A stretch of 64,000 bases of DNA from CADBRN01 sp050944685 (GTDB lineage Bacteria; Bacillota; Clostridia; Lachnospirales; Lachnospiraceae), in the NCBI GenBank assembly GCA_050944685.1, contig JBMNRP010000001.1, forward strand, positions 124,001 through 188,000, read 5' to 3'. Positions 8,936 through 17,205 of this stretch are shown piece by piece. The position numbers were made by a program, and so were the translations under genes. The stretch's first letter is position 1, and every line of letters starts with the position of its first letter. The notes under the pieces were generated by a model, which worked only from the letters and a program-made list of their open reading frames with translations, ran no database searches and had not been told where the DNA came from.

Positions 8936-9793
8936 TCATTTCTTCTCGCTCCGCTGCGGATTTTCTTCTTTATTGCCGCGGCGGCGCTTCTTTTCGGGCT
9001 TTCGGACCCAGATTCCAGAATATAATATATTGCGCAAAATGTCCAGATATTCGACGATCGGAAGCCGCTCGAACGCACGCGCGGCGGATCCCGCCATCAT
9101 GCGGAGAACCTCCTTCGCGCGCTCATCGAAATCCTCTTGTTCCGACATCGAAGCAAAGGGATTATAATTTCCCTTTTCCAGATCGTCCCGGATATCGTCA
9201 TAGGCATCTCTGAGGTAGATGTATTTGCCCATATAAAAGCCGACTTCGCCGAGATCCCGGCTCCAGTGGTCTTCACGAATCACGTAGATCTCGCGCATCA
9301 GCTTCCCGGTGAGACCGGAAGCCAGATCCAGATCCGACGAGCCGCTCTGCTCCACCTCATGGAGATTCTTCAGGTAATCCTCAATCGCCCGGATCTTTTC
9401 CGGATAACGCTCCGCGGTTCTGTCACAGGCTTTCCGGAGGATTCCCGCCGCCGCCCGGCTTTTTACGCTCCGGTCGTCAATCCAGTCGTCCATCAGATTG
9501 TGGTAGACGAGCAGCACATTCATCTCTGCGGCGTAGGCGGTATACTCATTCCGCAGACAGGTCCTCTTCGCCCCTCCGTGCATTCCACACCGGTGCACTT
9601 CCTCGGTCGGCTCCTTCTCATAGAGTGCCGTAAGAAGAATCGCGAGAAACGTCATGTCGTAGGTGAGCGTCGCCCGGGCAAACTGCCCGCAGGACGTCTT
9701 CAGATCCTGGCAGAGGCCGCAGTAGAAATGATTGTACGTATCGAGATCCTTCCCTTTCAGTTCATCCCGGTTAATCGTGACATTGCCGAACAA
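8936..9793 (-). CDS. DUF5685-like all-helical protein with DDxxD-type motifs
   Basis: A 285-residue protein I match to the DUF5685 family, of unknown function. The start is a TTG at 9793 preceded by GAGAGGTGAG. The N terminus carries cysteines in FYCGLCQDLK and later CGMHGG and TC, which could bind metal. Two aspartate-rich motifs, DDWIDD and DAYDDIRDD, about 100 residues apart in a helical protein resemble the two Mg-diphosphate sites of trans-isoprenoid synthases. The resemblance is seen in the sequence; an enzymatic role is inference. The C terminus is a Lys/Arg-rich tail. It lies between the zinc-ribbon and J-domain genes, all closely spaced on the minus strand. Confidence 0.75.
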   Translation of the reverse strand: MFGNVTINRDELKGKDLDTYNHFYCGLCQDLKTSCGQFARATLTYDMTFLAILLTALYEKEPTEEVHRCGMHGGAKRTCLRNEYTAYAAEMNVLLVYHNLMDDWIDDRSVKSRAAAGILRKACDRTAERYPEKIRAIEDYLKNLHEVEQSGSSDLDLASGLTGKLMREIYVIREDHWSRDLGEVGFYMGKYIYLRDAYDDIRDDLEKGNYNPFASMSEQEDFDERAKEVLRMMAGSAARAFERLPIVEYLDILRNILYSGIWVRKPEKKRRRGNKEENPQRSEKK

Positions 9794-9830
9794 ATTCTCT
9801 CACCTCTCAAAAAGAATAATCCGGGCGCCC

Positions 9831-10232
9831 TCAGGTTCGGCGGATAAATTCCGCTCCGCACTTGGGACAGCGGATCTGGATATTTCCCTTCCCTTTCGGG
9901 ACGCGCACCGTCTGATGACAGTTCGGGCACCGGAAGTAGCGGTGATCCGGATCCTTTGCCTGTTTTTTCCCGCTGCGGAAAGCGGCCCCGATCCCGCGGA
10001 AGAACCCGAGCACTTTTTCATTTTCCGCGCTCCGCGCCCCGATATTCCGGGACATCAGGCGGAAATAGGAATAGAGAATCAGCCCAGCGCTGACCAGTGA
10101 GAGAATGCCGGCTCCCGAAAACGACGCCGCGACCAGCAGTACGGCGGCGACGCAGAGGATCATCAGATTCAGCTGATCCACCCCGTATCGGCCTTCAAAA
10201 AAATTTCTTAATCTGTCCCTGAAACGATTCAT
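9831..10232 (-). CDS. Small membrane protein with C-terminal zinc ribbon
   Basis: The ATG at 10232 gives 133 residues. Two closely spaced membrane helices (about residues 25-58) are followed by a cytoplasmic basic segment and a C-terminal zinc ribbon of two CPxC knuckles, CPNC and CPKC. This is the architecture of a small zinc-ribbon membrane protein of unknown role. It is the first gene of the minus-strand run that continues into DUF5685, the J-domain protein, ftsH, uvrC and hprK. A good sigma-70 type promoter lies about 80 bases upstream. Confidence 0.8.
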   Translation of the reverse strand: MNRFRDRLRNFFEGRYGVDQLNLMILCVAAVLLVAASFSGAGILSLVSAGLILYSYFRLMSRNIGARSAENEKVLGFFRGIGAAFRSGKKQAKDPDHRYFRCPNCHQTVRVPKGKGNIQIRCPKCGAEFIRRT

Positions 10233-10308
10233 AGTACGATCCCTTCTTTTCTGCGGACCGCGGCACACTCCGCCGGTCCCGCCCTGCATGTCCGATAAAC
10301 ATAATGGT

Positions 10309-10337
10309 ATCGTACACTGTTCTATCCCCGAATTCAA
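10309..10337 (-). promoter_or_regulatory. Promoter of the zinc-ribbon/J-domain/ftsH run
   Basis: On the minus strand TTGAAT, a 17-base spacer and TACGAT form a reasonable sigma-A promoter. It points at the zinc-ribbon gene that opens the run. Confidence 0.55.
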
Positions 10338-10430
10338 TTCAAGGTGTCTAAACTTTTTGTGAAATCTGCACAACACGGCTGGCCCACGGCCGGATCATAT
10401 CTCCTGCGGCCGATGCGCCGCACCTGGTTT

Positions 10431-11636
10431 TCAGCAAAAAGCTCTCCCGCGCATCTCCATCAGACGGTCGAGCAGCAGATGCGCCGCGTCCCATTTGCTG
10501 AGAAGCGGAAGCGCCTCCTCGCGGTCCCTCGTAATCAGCGTCAGCAGATTTGTCTCCGTCCCGAAGCCGGCTCCCTCGTCCCGGACATTATTGGCGGCAA
10601 TCATATCCACATGCTTTTTTTCCAGCTTTTTCCGCGAATTCGCGATCAGATCGCGCGTCTCCATGGAAAAGCCGCAGATCAGCTGCCCGTCTTTTTTATG
10701 CGAACCCAGAAAAGCCAGGATGTCGTCCGTCCGCTCGAGCGCGATACTCATATCGCCCTCTTTTTTCTTGATTTTTTCTCCCGCCACCTGCGCCGGGCGG
10801 TAATCCGCGACCGCTGCGGCTTTGACGATAATATCCTGATCGCCGCTGACGGCGGTAATCGCTTCATACATATCCCTCGCAGAGACGATATCGATGACAT
10901 TCACCCCGACCGGCCTGGCAAGGGAAGACGGACCCGTAACCAGCGTCACATCCGCACCGCGGGACGACGCCGCGGCAGCGACCGCATAACCCATCTTCCC
11001 GGTCGAGTGATTGGTAATATAACGAACCGGATCGATCGCCTCACGCGTCGGTCCTGCACTCACCAGAACCTTCAGACCTTTCATATCCTTTTCGTGGGCA
11101 ATCTCACGGACGGCCCAGTCCAGAATAACCGCCGGGTCGGGAAGCTTTCCCTTCCCGCTGGTGCCGCAGGCAAGATGGCCGGAATCCGGCTCGATCAGCT
11201 TCCACCCGTACCGGCGGAGTACGCTGAGATTATCCTGTGTGACCGGATTCTCGTACATATGCGTGTTCATCGCAGGAGCCGCCATCTTCGGACAGGTACA
11301 CGCGAGAACCGTCGTCGTCAGCATATCATCCGCAATTCCGTGGGCGAGTTTTGCCAGTACATTCGCCGTCGCCGGCGCGATCAGCACCAGGTCCGCCATT
11401 TCAGCGAGGGCAATGTGACCCACCTGGAATTCATGCTCTCTGTCAAAGGTATCCGTGACCGTCCGGTTTCCCGTGAGACTCTCAAACACGCGGGGCGAAA
11501 TGAACTCCGTCGCGTTGTGCGTCATGACAACGCGCACATCGGCGCGCTGCTTCACCATCCTGGAACACAGATCCGCCGCCTTGTACGCGGCAATCCCACC
11601 GGTCACGCCCAGCAATACCGTTTTCCCCTTCAGCAT
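10431..11636 (-). CDS. coaBC: Bifunctional phosphopantothenoylcysteine decarboxylase/synthetase
   Basis: Joins cysteine to 4'-phosphopantothenate with CTP (CoaB) and decarboxylates the product with FMN (CoaC), two steps of coenzyme A synthesis. The N-terminal CoaC half shows the VTGGIAAYK flavin loop, the catalytic His region (H74), PAMN (121-124) and the essential Cys in HLACGTSGKGK (C157). The CoaB half begins near residue 180 with LVSAGPTREAIDPVR and includes the dimer strip ITNHSTGKMG. Length (401) is normal. AGGAG lies seven bases before the ATG. It is divergent from coaX, placing two CoA genes back to back. Confidence 0.95.
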   Translation of the reverse strand: MLKGKTVLLGVTGGIAAYKAADLCSRMVKQRADVRVVMTHNATEFISPRVFESLTGNRTVTDTFDREHEFQVGHIALAEMADLVLIAPATANVLAKLAHGIADDMLTTTVLACTCPKMAAPAMNTHMYENPVTQDNLSVLRRYGWKLIEPDSGHLACGTSGKGKLPDPAVILDWAVREIAHEKDMKGLKVLVSAGPTREAIDPVRYITNHSTGKMGYAVAAAASSRGADVTLVTGPSSLARPVGVNVIDIVSARDMYEAITAVSGDQDIIVKAAAVADYRPAQVAGEKIKKKEGDMSIALERTDDILAFLGSHKKDGQLICGFSMETRDLIANSRKKLEKKHVDMIAANNVRDEGAGFGTETNLLTLITRDREEALPLLSKWDAAHLLLDRLMEMRGRAFC

Positions 11637-11739
11637 ATCATCTCTCCTTTATTCTGAGGCGGTCCCGGATATTCCGGGGCCGCGCGATCTTCCGCCTGCG
11701 AATTCAATTTTATCACGGAACCCACGCCCGGTGAAAGGC

Positions 11740-11768
11740 TTGCAGGGAACTCTTTCCTTGTGTTATCT
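11740..11768 (+). promoter_or_regulatory. Candidate coaX promoter
   Basis: TTGCAG, 17 bases, TTATCT (or TTATAG a few bases later), about 70 bases before coaX. Confidence 0.4.
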
Positions 11769-11839
11769 TATAGTTAGTTATGTGAAAAAAGGTAATTTTT
11801 GTAAAATTGGAAAGGATTCGTTGTTTCAACGCAGCAGAA

Positions 11840-12640
11840 ATGAAAAAAATTCTGGCAATTGACATTGGAAATTCAAATATTGTAATCGGATGCTTTTCGG
11901 AAGAAACGCTTCTTTTTACGTTCCGCTTTCCAACCGCGTACAGCGAAGACTCAAGAACTCTTTATTCCAAAATGCAATCCGTCCTGACAAATCGCCTGAC
12001 CGATTCTGACGAGCTGGAGGGATCCATCATCTCCTCCGTTGTTCCGAAAGCCGCGCGGACCATGAAACAGGTCCTTGAACAGCTGACCGGCCGGATGCCG
12101 CTGGTCGCGGGGATCAACCTGGAGACCGGAATATCTCTGGACCGCTATGACAAAAACACGCTGGGAATCGACCGGGTGATCGACGTCGTGGCGGCCAAGC
12201 GCCTGTACGGCGCTCCGGTTGCGGTTTTCGACCTCGGCACCGCGACGACGCTCTCCGTCGTCGACCGGAAGGGAAATTTTCTGGGAGGCATGATCGCCTC
12301 CGGCGTACAGCTCTCGATAAACGCCCTGAGCGAACACACCGCCAACCTTCCTCAGATGAAGGTTTCCACCCCCAACCGCATGCTCGGCACGGATACCCCG
12401 TCCAATATGAACAGCGGAGCGGTGATCGGAACCGCCTGCATGATCGACGAAGTGATCAGCCGGCTCCCGGCGGAGATCGGCACAAAAGATGTCCCGATCG
12501 TCATCACCGGAGGCCTCTCGCGCACCGTGATCCCCTGGTGCCGCCACCGGATCAATTTTGAGCCCGACCTGCTTCTGATCGGCCTCCAGATCGTTTACGA
12601 ACTCAACATCGCTGAAAAGCCGCGGAGAAAAGAAAAATGA
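11840..12640 (+). CDS. coaX: Type III pantothenate kinase
   Basis: Phosphorylates pantothenate in the first committed step of CoA synthesis; the type III enzyme is not feedback-inhibited by CoA and needs a monovalent cation. The ASKHA fold motifs are visible: phosphate-1 DIGNSNIVIG at the N terminus, GIDRVID, and phosphate-2 DLGTATTLSVVD. A TTG at 11807 would add eleven residues, but family proteins start at the ATG used here. No strong ribosome binding site precedes either. Length is 266 residues, normal. Its last four bases overlap the next gene (ATGA). Confidence 0.93.
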   Translation: MKKILAIDIGNSNIVIGCFSEETLLFTFRFPTAYSEDSRTLYSKMQSVLTNRLTDSDELEGSIISSVVPKAARTMKQVLEQLTGRMPLVAGINLETGISLDRYDKNTLGIDRVIDVVAAKRLYGAPVAVFDLGTATTLSVVDRKGNFLGGMIASGVQLSINALSEHTANLPQMKVSTPNRMLGTDTPSNMNSGAVIGTACMIDEVISRLPAEIGTKDVPIVITGGLSRTVIPWCRHRINFEPDLLLIGLQIVYELNIAEKPRRKEK

Positions 12641-12957
12641 AAAAGCCGACAAAACGTCAGATATTCGCCTGGATCGGCATCGTCATTCTCGTGGCGATGT
12701 ACGCATCCACAATGGTCTTCGCGCTGATAAAGAGTCCGAACGCGAAAGCACTTCTGATGGCTTCCATCTACTGCACCATCGCCGTTCCGGTCATTCTCTA
12801 CGGAATCATCCTCATCACCCGCAATATCGAATCGCGGAGGCGCGAGGAGGAAGAAAACGTATCCGGATCCGGCAACAGCAAGCCGGAGGAAAGCCACGAA
12901 GACACTCCTTCCGACAGCGGCGACGGCCGCACCTCCGGCAGCGGAGACAATTCCTGA
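12637..12957 (+). CDS. Small two-helix membrane protein
   Basis: A 106-residue protein translated from the ATGA overlap with coaX, so translationally coupled to it. Two membrane helices (about residues 10-30 and 40-62) are followed by RRREEEE and a Ser/Gly/Asp/Glu-rich hydrophilic tail of about 35 residues. Not recognised; no enzymatic motif is present. Confidence 0.75.
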   Translation: MKKPTKRQIFAWIGIVILVAMYASTMVFALIKSPNAKALLMASIYCTIAVPVILYGIILITRNIESRRREEEENVSGSGNSKPEESHEDTPSDSGDGRTSGSGDNS

Positions 12958-12999
12958 CGGCCGGATCCGTCCCCTTCCTTTCACATATGGATTCCGAAA

Positions 13000-13536
13000 T
13001 CACCGCGACATTCTCTCTGCCGTCTCTTCATCGATGTAGGGAAGATATTTCCCGAGCGACATATACGTAAACGTTCCGGTACAGAGCACGCGCCCGGTCT
13101 GATCCGCAATTTTCGTCTCAAGGACAATGATTCTCTTCCCGTGTTTCACTACATCCGCCGTCCCGTAAAGGACTTCGGTTTTTTCAAGACCAGCCCGGAG
13201 ATAATGAAAACTGCTGTCCAGAGTGGTGACCTGAAATCCGTAGGAGCTGGCCGCCGCGCCGCAGACAACATCGGCAAGTGTATAAAGACATCCGCCGTGC
13301 ACCGACCCGATCGGATTTTTCAGCTTTTTCGTGACCTCAAGTCTTCCCCTCGCAAATCCCCTTTTCATCTCAATAATGGAAATGCCGATCAGCTGCGCGA
13401 AAAAATTATCGCGGTTTCTCGCGTACATGATCTGTTCGTAATTCAGCTGCTTCTCTTTCTTTTTTCCGCCCCCGGATTCCGGATCTGCCCCGCTTCGAAA
13501 TTCCGGTCTCATTGTATCATTCTGATCTTCTTTCAT
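13000..13536 (-). CDS. PaaI-type hotdog-fold thioesterase
   Basis: Probably hydrolyses acyl-CoA thioesters. The hotdog core shows the PaaI signature NPIGSVHGGCLYTLADVV with the catalytic-helix region after HGG, then the strands TLDSSFHYLRA and VLETKIADQTGRVLCTGTFTY. About 35 polar residues precede the domain and are probably disordered. Substrate cannot be read from the sequence. Single gene downstream of rpiA, from which a hairpin separates it. Confidence 0.85.
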   Translation of the reverse strand: MKEDQNDTMRPEFRSGADPESGGGKKKEKQLNYEQIMYARNRDNFFAQLIGISIIEMKRGFARGRLEVTKKLKNPIGSVHGGCLYTLADVVCGAAASSYGFQVTTLDSSFHYLRAGLEKTEVLYGTADVVKHGKRIIVLETKIADQTGRVLCTGTFTYMSLGKYLPYIDEETAERMSR

Positions 13537-13576
13537 CCCAAACCTGCTTATTGATTGCGATTCTCAATGATAATAC

Positions 13577-13613
13577 GGCCGCTGCCCCGGAACACTTCCC
13601 GGCAGCAGCGGCC
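13577..13613 (-). terminator. Hairpin downstream of rpiA
   Basis: GGCCGCTGC pairs with GCAGCGGCC around an inner CCGG/CCGG stem. It lies between rpiA and the thioesterase gene; the U-tract is poor. Confidence 0.6.
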
Positions 13614-13643
13614 ATCTGAAAAATCGATTCTCTTCGGGTGTAA

Positions 13644-14333
13644 TTATTTCGCCGGATTCGGATTCTCCCTGACCATAACCGTGCCGTCCGATTTCCCGAC
13701 AATAATTCTCCGGCTCATATTCAGGAACAGGCCATGCTCCAGAACCCCGACGATTCCGTCAATCTTTTCTCTTACGTCCTGAATATCAAAACCGGCACCC
13801 AGATGCAGGTCGATAATGTAGTTTCCGTTATCCGTCACAAAACGCTTCCCGTCGCGGATGCGAATCTCGGGATGAAAGCCGAAGGCCTCCATCTTTTCAA
13901 AAGCCTGTTTCGACCCATACTGAGCTACCTCAACCGGAAGATGGAATGCGCCGATATGATCAACGAGCTTGCTCTCATCCATGATCCAGATCACTTCCTT
14001 CGCAAGCGATGCCACCACCTTCTCACGGTAAAGCGCTCCGCCGCCTCCCTTGATCGCATTAAACTCCGGATCAATCTCATCCACCCCGTCGATATCGAGA
14101 TCAATATGATCCACCTCATCGATGGTCAGAAGCGGAATCCCCAGTTCGCGCGCCTGCTTTTCGGTCGCCTTCGAAGTAGGAACCGCCTGGATCTTATATC
14201 CCTTCTCATTTACCAGTCTTCCGACCGCATTCACCATATGATAGGCAGTAGAACCGGTTCCCAGTCCGAGAACCATACCGTCCTTAACATACTCCGCCGC
14301 CTTGTCTCCGGCCAGTTTCTTCATATCCGCCAT
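13644..14333 (-). CDS. rpiA: Ribose-5-phosphate isomerase A
   Basis: Interconverts ribose-5-phosphate and ribulose-5-phosphate in the pentose phosphate pathway. Shows the phosphate loop GLGTGSTAYHM, DIDGVDEIDPEFNAIKGGGG with the catalytic Asp pair, the KGGGGAL...REK segment (catalytic Glu) and the MDESK loop. Length 229 is typical. GGAGGTG lies eight bases before the ATG. An RpiB-type isomerase is also present at 57.6 kb but lacks the usual catalytic Cys, so this gene is the likely housekeeping enzyme. Confidence 0.95.
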   Translation of the reverse strand: MADMKKLAGDKAAEYVKDGMVLGLGTGSTAYHMVNAVGRLVNEKGYKIQAVPTSKATEKQARELGIPLLTIDEVDHIDLDIDGVDEIDPEFNAIKGGGGALYREKVVASLAKEVIWIMDESKLVDHIGAFHLPVEVAQYGSKQAFEKMEAFGFHPEIRIRDGKRFVTDNGNYIIDLHLGAGFDIQDVREKIDGIVGVLEHGLFLNMSRRIIVGKSDGTVMVRENPNPAK

Positions 14334-14472
14334 AACAAAACACCTCCGGTTTATTGAATCAATAACAGCCCCGGCCGCTGCCCGGGCTCACCCTCTCGAT
14401 TGTATCATAACACTTGTAATAATACCATATTTCAATTCCAGCTTCCGGAGCGGACCCGGTGGATTCCACCGG

Positions 14473-14501
14473 TTCCATTTTTTTCTCCGATCGTATATAA
14501 T
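14473..14501 (+). promoter_or_regulatory. Promoter of the lipase-fold gene
   Basis: TTCCAT, a 17-base T-rich spacer and a perfect TATAAT, ending 35 bases before the start codon at 14537. Confidence 0.65.
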
Positions 14502-14536
14502 CTTTACGACAGCGACACCGGCCGGAGGCTAACCGA

Positions 14537-15646
14537 ATGGGAAATATTGAGACATACATCCTCACAGAAGGCAAAAAAACACTGACGGAAATGGCATTCA
14601 ACGATGTTGACAACGTCGTCCTCTCTTACCTCGCCTACTATGATTTCCGGAACATCGTCCCCTCTTCCGAGCACGGCGGCCGGATCACCGTAGCAGAGGC
14701 GGCCGTCCGATACGCAAAAATTAAAGAGACCGCCCAGAAGGACGTTACCCCCTCGATTCTGAAGGCAGCGGGAGAATCGAAGCGCTTCGGAAACGCCTGG
14801 CTCTCCGATTACGCCGACGTATTTCTGGAAGGCTCCTGCCAGTTCGCCGCCATCCGGGTCACCTTCGAAACCGGGACCGAGTACCTCGCATTCCGGGGCG
14901 TTGAAGAAACAGAGCTGACTGCCTGGACAGAGGCATTCCGCATCTGCTACATGATCACACCCGCACAGCGCCTGGCAGCAGCCTGGGTCAGCCGCCTGCT
15001 CCGGCCGGAGTCAGAAAGCGTCCTCCCGGGAAGCACAAAAAACCCCGAAATCTTCATCGGCGGTCACTCAAAAGGCGGAAACCTCGCTCTTTACGCAGCA
15101 TGCGAGTGTGAACCCTCCGCGCAGAATAACATCACACGGGTCTATATTAACGACGGTCCCGGCCTCACCCCGTTTCTCTACGGAAGCGCCAATTACATGC
15201 GCCTCGAGGGAAAAATCCGCCGGATCGTCCCCGGATACTCCATCGTCGGCTGCCTTTTCTGGCACGGCGCCCCCGACCGCATCGTAAACTCCTCCGGAAA
15301 AGGAATCGGCCAGCACAATTGCGACCGCTGGGAAGTAAAAGGGCAGGAATTCGAAGATCTGCCCCGCATGGATTCCAAAAGCCGGAAGCTCGCCCTCGTG
15401 CTGAATCGCTGGATCACCAGCGCCAGCTTTGAAGAGCGCCAGAGCTTCACAGAAGATCTGTTCTCAGCCCTTCGCCAAAAACAGAACACCGGTCTCTCCG
15501 ATCCGGGGGCACTGTTTTCCTTCCTGCTGCGCTCCTATTTCAACGCCGCCCGTCCGTCCAGAAAAGCGGTGAAAAAATTTTTCGGGGCAGCCTATGTCAC
15601 GAAAGTACATGCCCTTCTCAAGCGGCGCCGCCGCAGGAAATTCTGA
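14537..15646 (+). CDS. DUF2974/Mbeg1-like alpha/beta-hydrolase protein
   Basis: A 369-residue cytoplasmic protein of the lipase-like DUF2974 family. The nucleophile elbow GGHSKGGNLA (GxSxGG) is intact, followed by the conserved INDGPG strand with a candidate Asp and a later GHAP/GIGQHNCDRW region that may supply the His. There is no signal peptide. The C terminus ends in an Arg/Lys-rich run. Substrate is unknown; family members are often annotated only as DUF2974. GGAGG lies eight bases before the ATG. The gene is monocistronic, with a clear promoter and terminator. Confidence 0.85.
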   Translation: MGNIETYILTEGKKTLTEMAFNDVDNVVLSYLAYYDFRNIVPSSEHGGRITVAEAAVRYAKIKETAQKDVTPSILKAAGESKRFGNAWLSDYADVFLEGSCQFAAIRVTFETGTEYLAFRGVEETELTAWTEAFRICYMITPAQRLAAAWVSRLLRPESESVLPGSTKNPEIFIGGHSKGGNLALYAACECEPSAQNNITRVYINDGPGLTPFLYGSANYMRLEGKIRRIVPGYSIVGCLFWHGAPDRIVNSSGKGIGQHNCDRWEVKGQEFEDLPRMDSKSRKLALVLNRWITSASFEERQSFTEDLFSALRQKQNTGLSDPGALFSFLLRSYFNAARPSRKAVKKFFGAAYVTKVHALLKRRRRRKF

Positions 15647-15671
15647 CGGCCGATGGAGGAAACAATTCCAA

Positions 15672-15706
15672 AAAAGAGATGCCTGCGCACAGCAGACATC
15701 TCTTTT
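15672..15706. terminator. Bidirectional terminator
   Basis: AAAAGAGATG pairs perfectly with CATCTCTTTT around an inner CTGC/GCAG stem, giving A- and T-tracts on both sides. It lies between convergent genes. Confidence 0.9.
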
Positions 15707-15731
15707 CAGATTCAAAAACCAGATTCCAGGA

Positions 15732-16979
15732 TCACCAGTTCACGGCGATATCGAGCTGGGTTTTATTGTGCAGGGCAAATCCTCCCGTGTCACAGACGAT
15801 CGCCATTCCCAGGCTGCACGGAAGCACCGTGCCGCGCGGCCGCACATTCAGATTGGCCGCAACCATAACATAATCGCCGAGCATCTTCACTCCGTCCGAC
15901 CGGACCCAGTACTTTCCGGTGTAACCCATATTGCGCATGATCTGGACGACCCCGGACATATCCATATTGTAATACGTCTCTTTTCCGCTCGGTCCCATTA
16001 TCGTGCCGGCGGCTTTGGTCAGAACCGTTCCGTTATAGGAGTAGGATCCGGATGAAGAACCGCCGGACTTCGAGGAACTGCTGCTTCCGGCGGAAGAAGA
16101 CGATTTGCTGCTCCCGGACCCGGAAGAACTGCTGGTCTTCGACGCCTGCGCTGACGCGGCTTGCTGTGTCGCTGCCTGTTTCGCCGCTGCCTGTTTCGCA
16201 GCCGCGGCTTTCGCGGCGGCATCCGCGGCGGCTACTTCTTCCTCAGCCTGCTTCGTAAGGGACTGAACCTGACTGTTCTGCTGCTGAAGCTTCGCGGCCA
16301 GCTGCGCTGCCGTGCTCTGCTGATCGGCGATTCCGGCGGCAAAGGTATTCACCTGAGCCGACGTCTGATTCAGAAGCTGCTGAAGCTCTGTCTTTTTCTT
16401 CTCGGTGTCGGTCTTCAGACTGCTGATCTCTTCCTCTTCTTTTTTTACCTGCGCTTCCTTTTTCTGTACGGTCTGGACCGCATCCGCATACTTGTTCAGC
16501 ATCTTGCGGTCGTAGGAAGTCATCATCTCGATTTCGTGCGGGCGGTTCAGCAGATCCGCGAAATCCTCCGCGGAGAGAACGGCCTCCAGCATGCTGTCGC
16601 TCGTGGAGTTTTCGTACATGTACTTGATGCGAAGCTTCATGCTGTCACGCTGCTTCTGCTCATCCTCTTTGGCCTCTTCGAGCTCCAGGCTGACGTCATC
16701 GAGCTCTTTCTGCTTATCCGCATACTTTTTCTCCAGGTCTGAAATCTGGTCGTTAATTTCCCCGACCTGTGAATTCAGATCGGAGAGGTACGCCTCTGCC
16801 TCACTCTTTTTCGATTCAAGCTCGCTGATCCGGTCCTGAACCGTAGACAGCTGAGACTGAGATTCACTCGCCTGCTTTTTGGCATTCTGCAGCTTCTGCT
16901 GAGTCGTCTCAGCAGACACGGAAACACCCGAGCACAGGAGAACCGCGCACAAAACTGCCGCCATAAATCCTTTTTTCAT
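15732..16979 (-). CDS. Secreted coiled-coil protein with 3D-like C-terminal domain
   Basis: The ATG at 16979 begins a signal peptide that is cleaved near VSAETTQQ. Residues 25-225 are coiled coil of the CwlO/PcsB type (heptads rich in K, E, Q), a fold that answers to FtsEX in other Firmicutes. An Ala/Gln-rich then Ser/Gly-rich linker of about 90 residues leads to the last 100 residues. These resemble a 3D (three-Asp) domain: DYVMVAANLNVRPRGTVLP, then VCDTGG and QLDIAV. 3D domains are found in cell-wall lytic transglycosylases. A cell-wall hydrolase role at the division site or growing wall is inference. The protein is 415 residues; no NlpC/P60 domain is present. Confidence 0.8.
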   Translation of the reverse strand: MKKGFMAAVLCAVLLCSGVSVSAETTQQKLQNAKKQASESQSQLSTVQDRISELESKKSEAEAYLSDLNSQVGEINDQISDLEKKYADKQKELDDVSLELEEAKEDEQKQRDSMKLRIKYMYENSTSDSMLEAVLSAEDFADLLNRPHEIEMMTSYDRKMLNKYADAVQTVQKKEAQVKKEEEEISSLKTDTEKKKTELQQLLNQTSAQVNTFAAGIADQQSTAAQLAAKLQQQNSQVQSLTKQAEEEVAAADAAAKAAAAKQAAAKQAATQQAASAQASKTSSSSGSGSSKSSSSAGSSSSSKSGGSSSGSYSYNGTVLTKAAGTIMGPSGKETYYNMDMSGVVQIMRNMGYTGKYWVRSDGVKMLGDYVMVAANLNVRPRGTVLPCSLGMAIVCDTGGFALHNKTQLDIAVNW

Positions 16980-17032
16980 TCCAATAAACCTTTTTGTGCC
17001 GTCAAATGTCTTCTGCTGATACACACGAGACC

Positions 17033-17061
17033 ATTTTAGCATAAAACATTGCAAAAATAAA
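17033..17061 (-). promoter_or_regulatory. Promoter of the coiled-coil cell-wall gene
   Basis: Minus strand: TTTATT, 17 bases, TAAAAT with an upstream TG (extended -10), about 55 bases before the start. Confidence 0.55.
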
Positions 17062-17120
17062 TCATTTTTTAATTATTCGTAACATTTTTGCAATCTGTGC
17101 CAGGTTTACTGTAATATTTT

Positions 17121-17164
17121 CCCGGCCGGAATCCGCTGTTTCAGCGGAAAAAAGACCGGCCGGG
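17121..17164. terminator. Composite hairpin after the AraC gene
   Basis: Outer stem CCCGGCCGG/CCGGCCGGG encloses a second hairpin CCGCTG/CAGCGG. It follows the AraC-family gene on the minus strand; there is no clean U-tract, so termination is likely but not certain. Confidence 0.55.
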
Positions 17165-17205
17165 ACGAATATTTGAAATATGAACTTAATAAATACATAT
17201 CGCGT

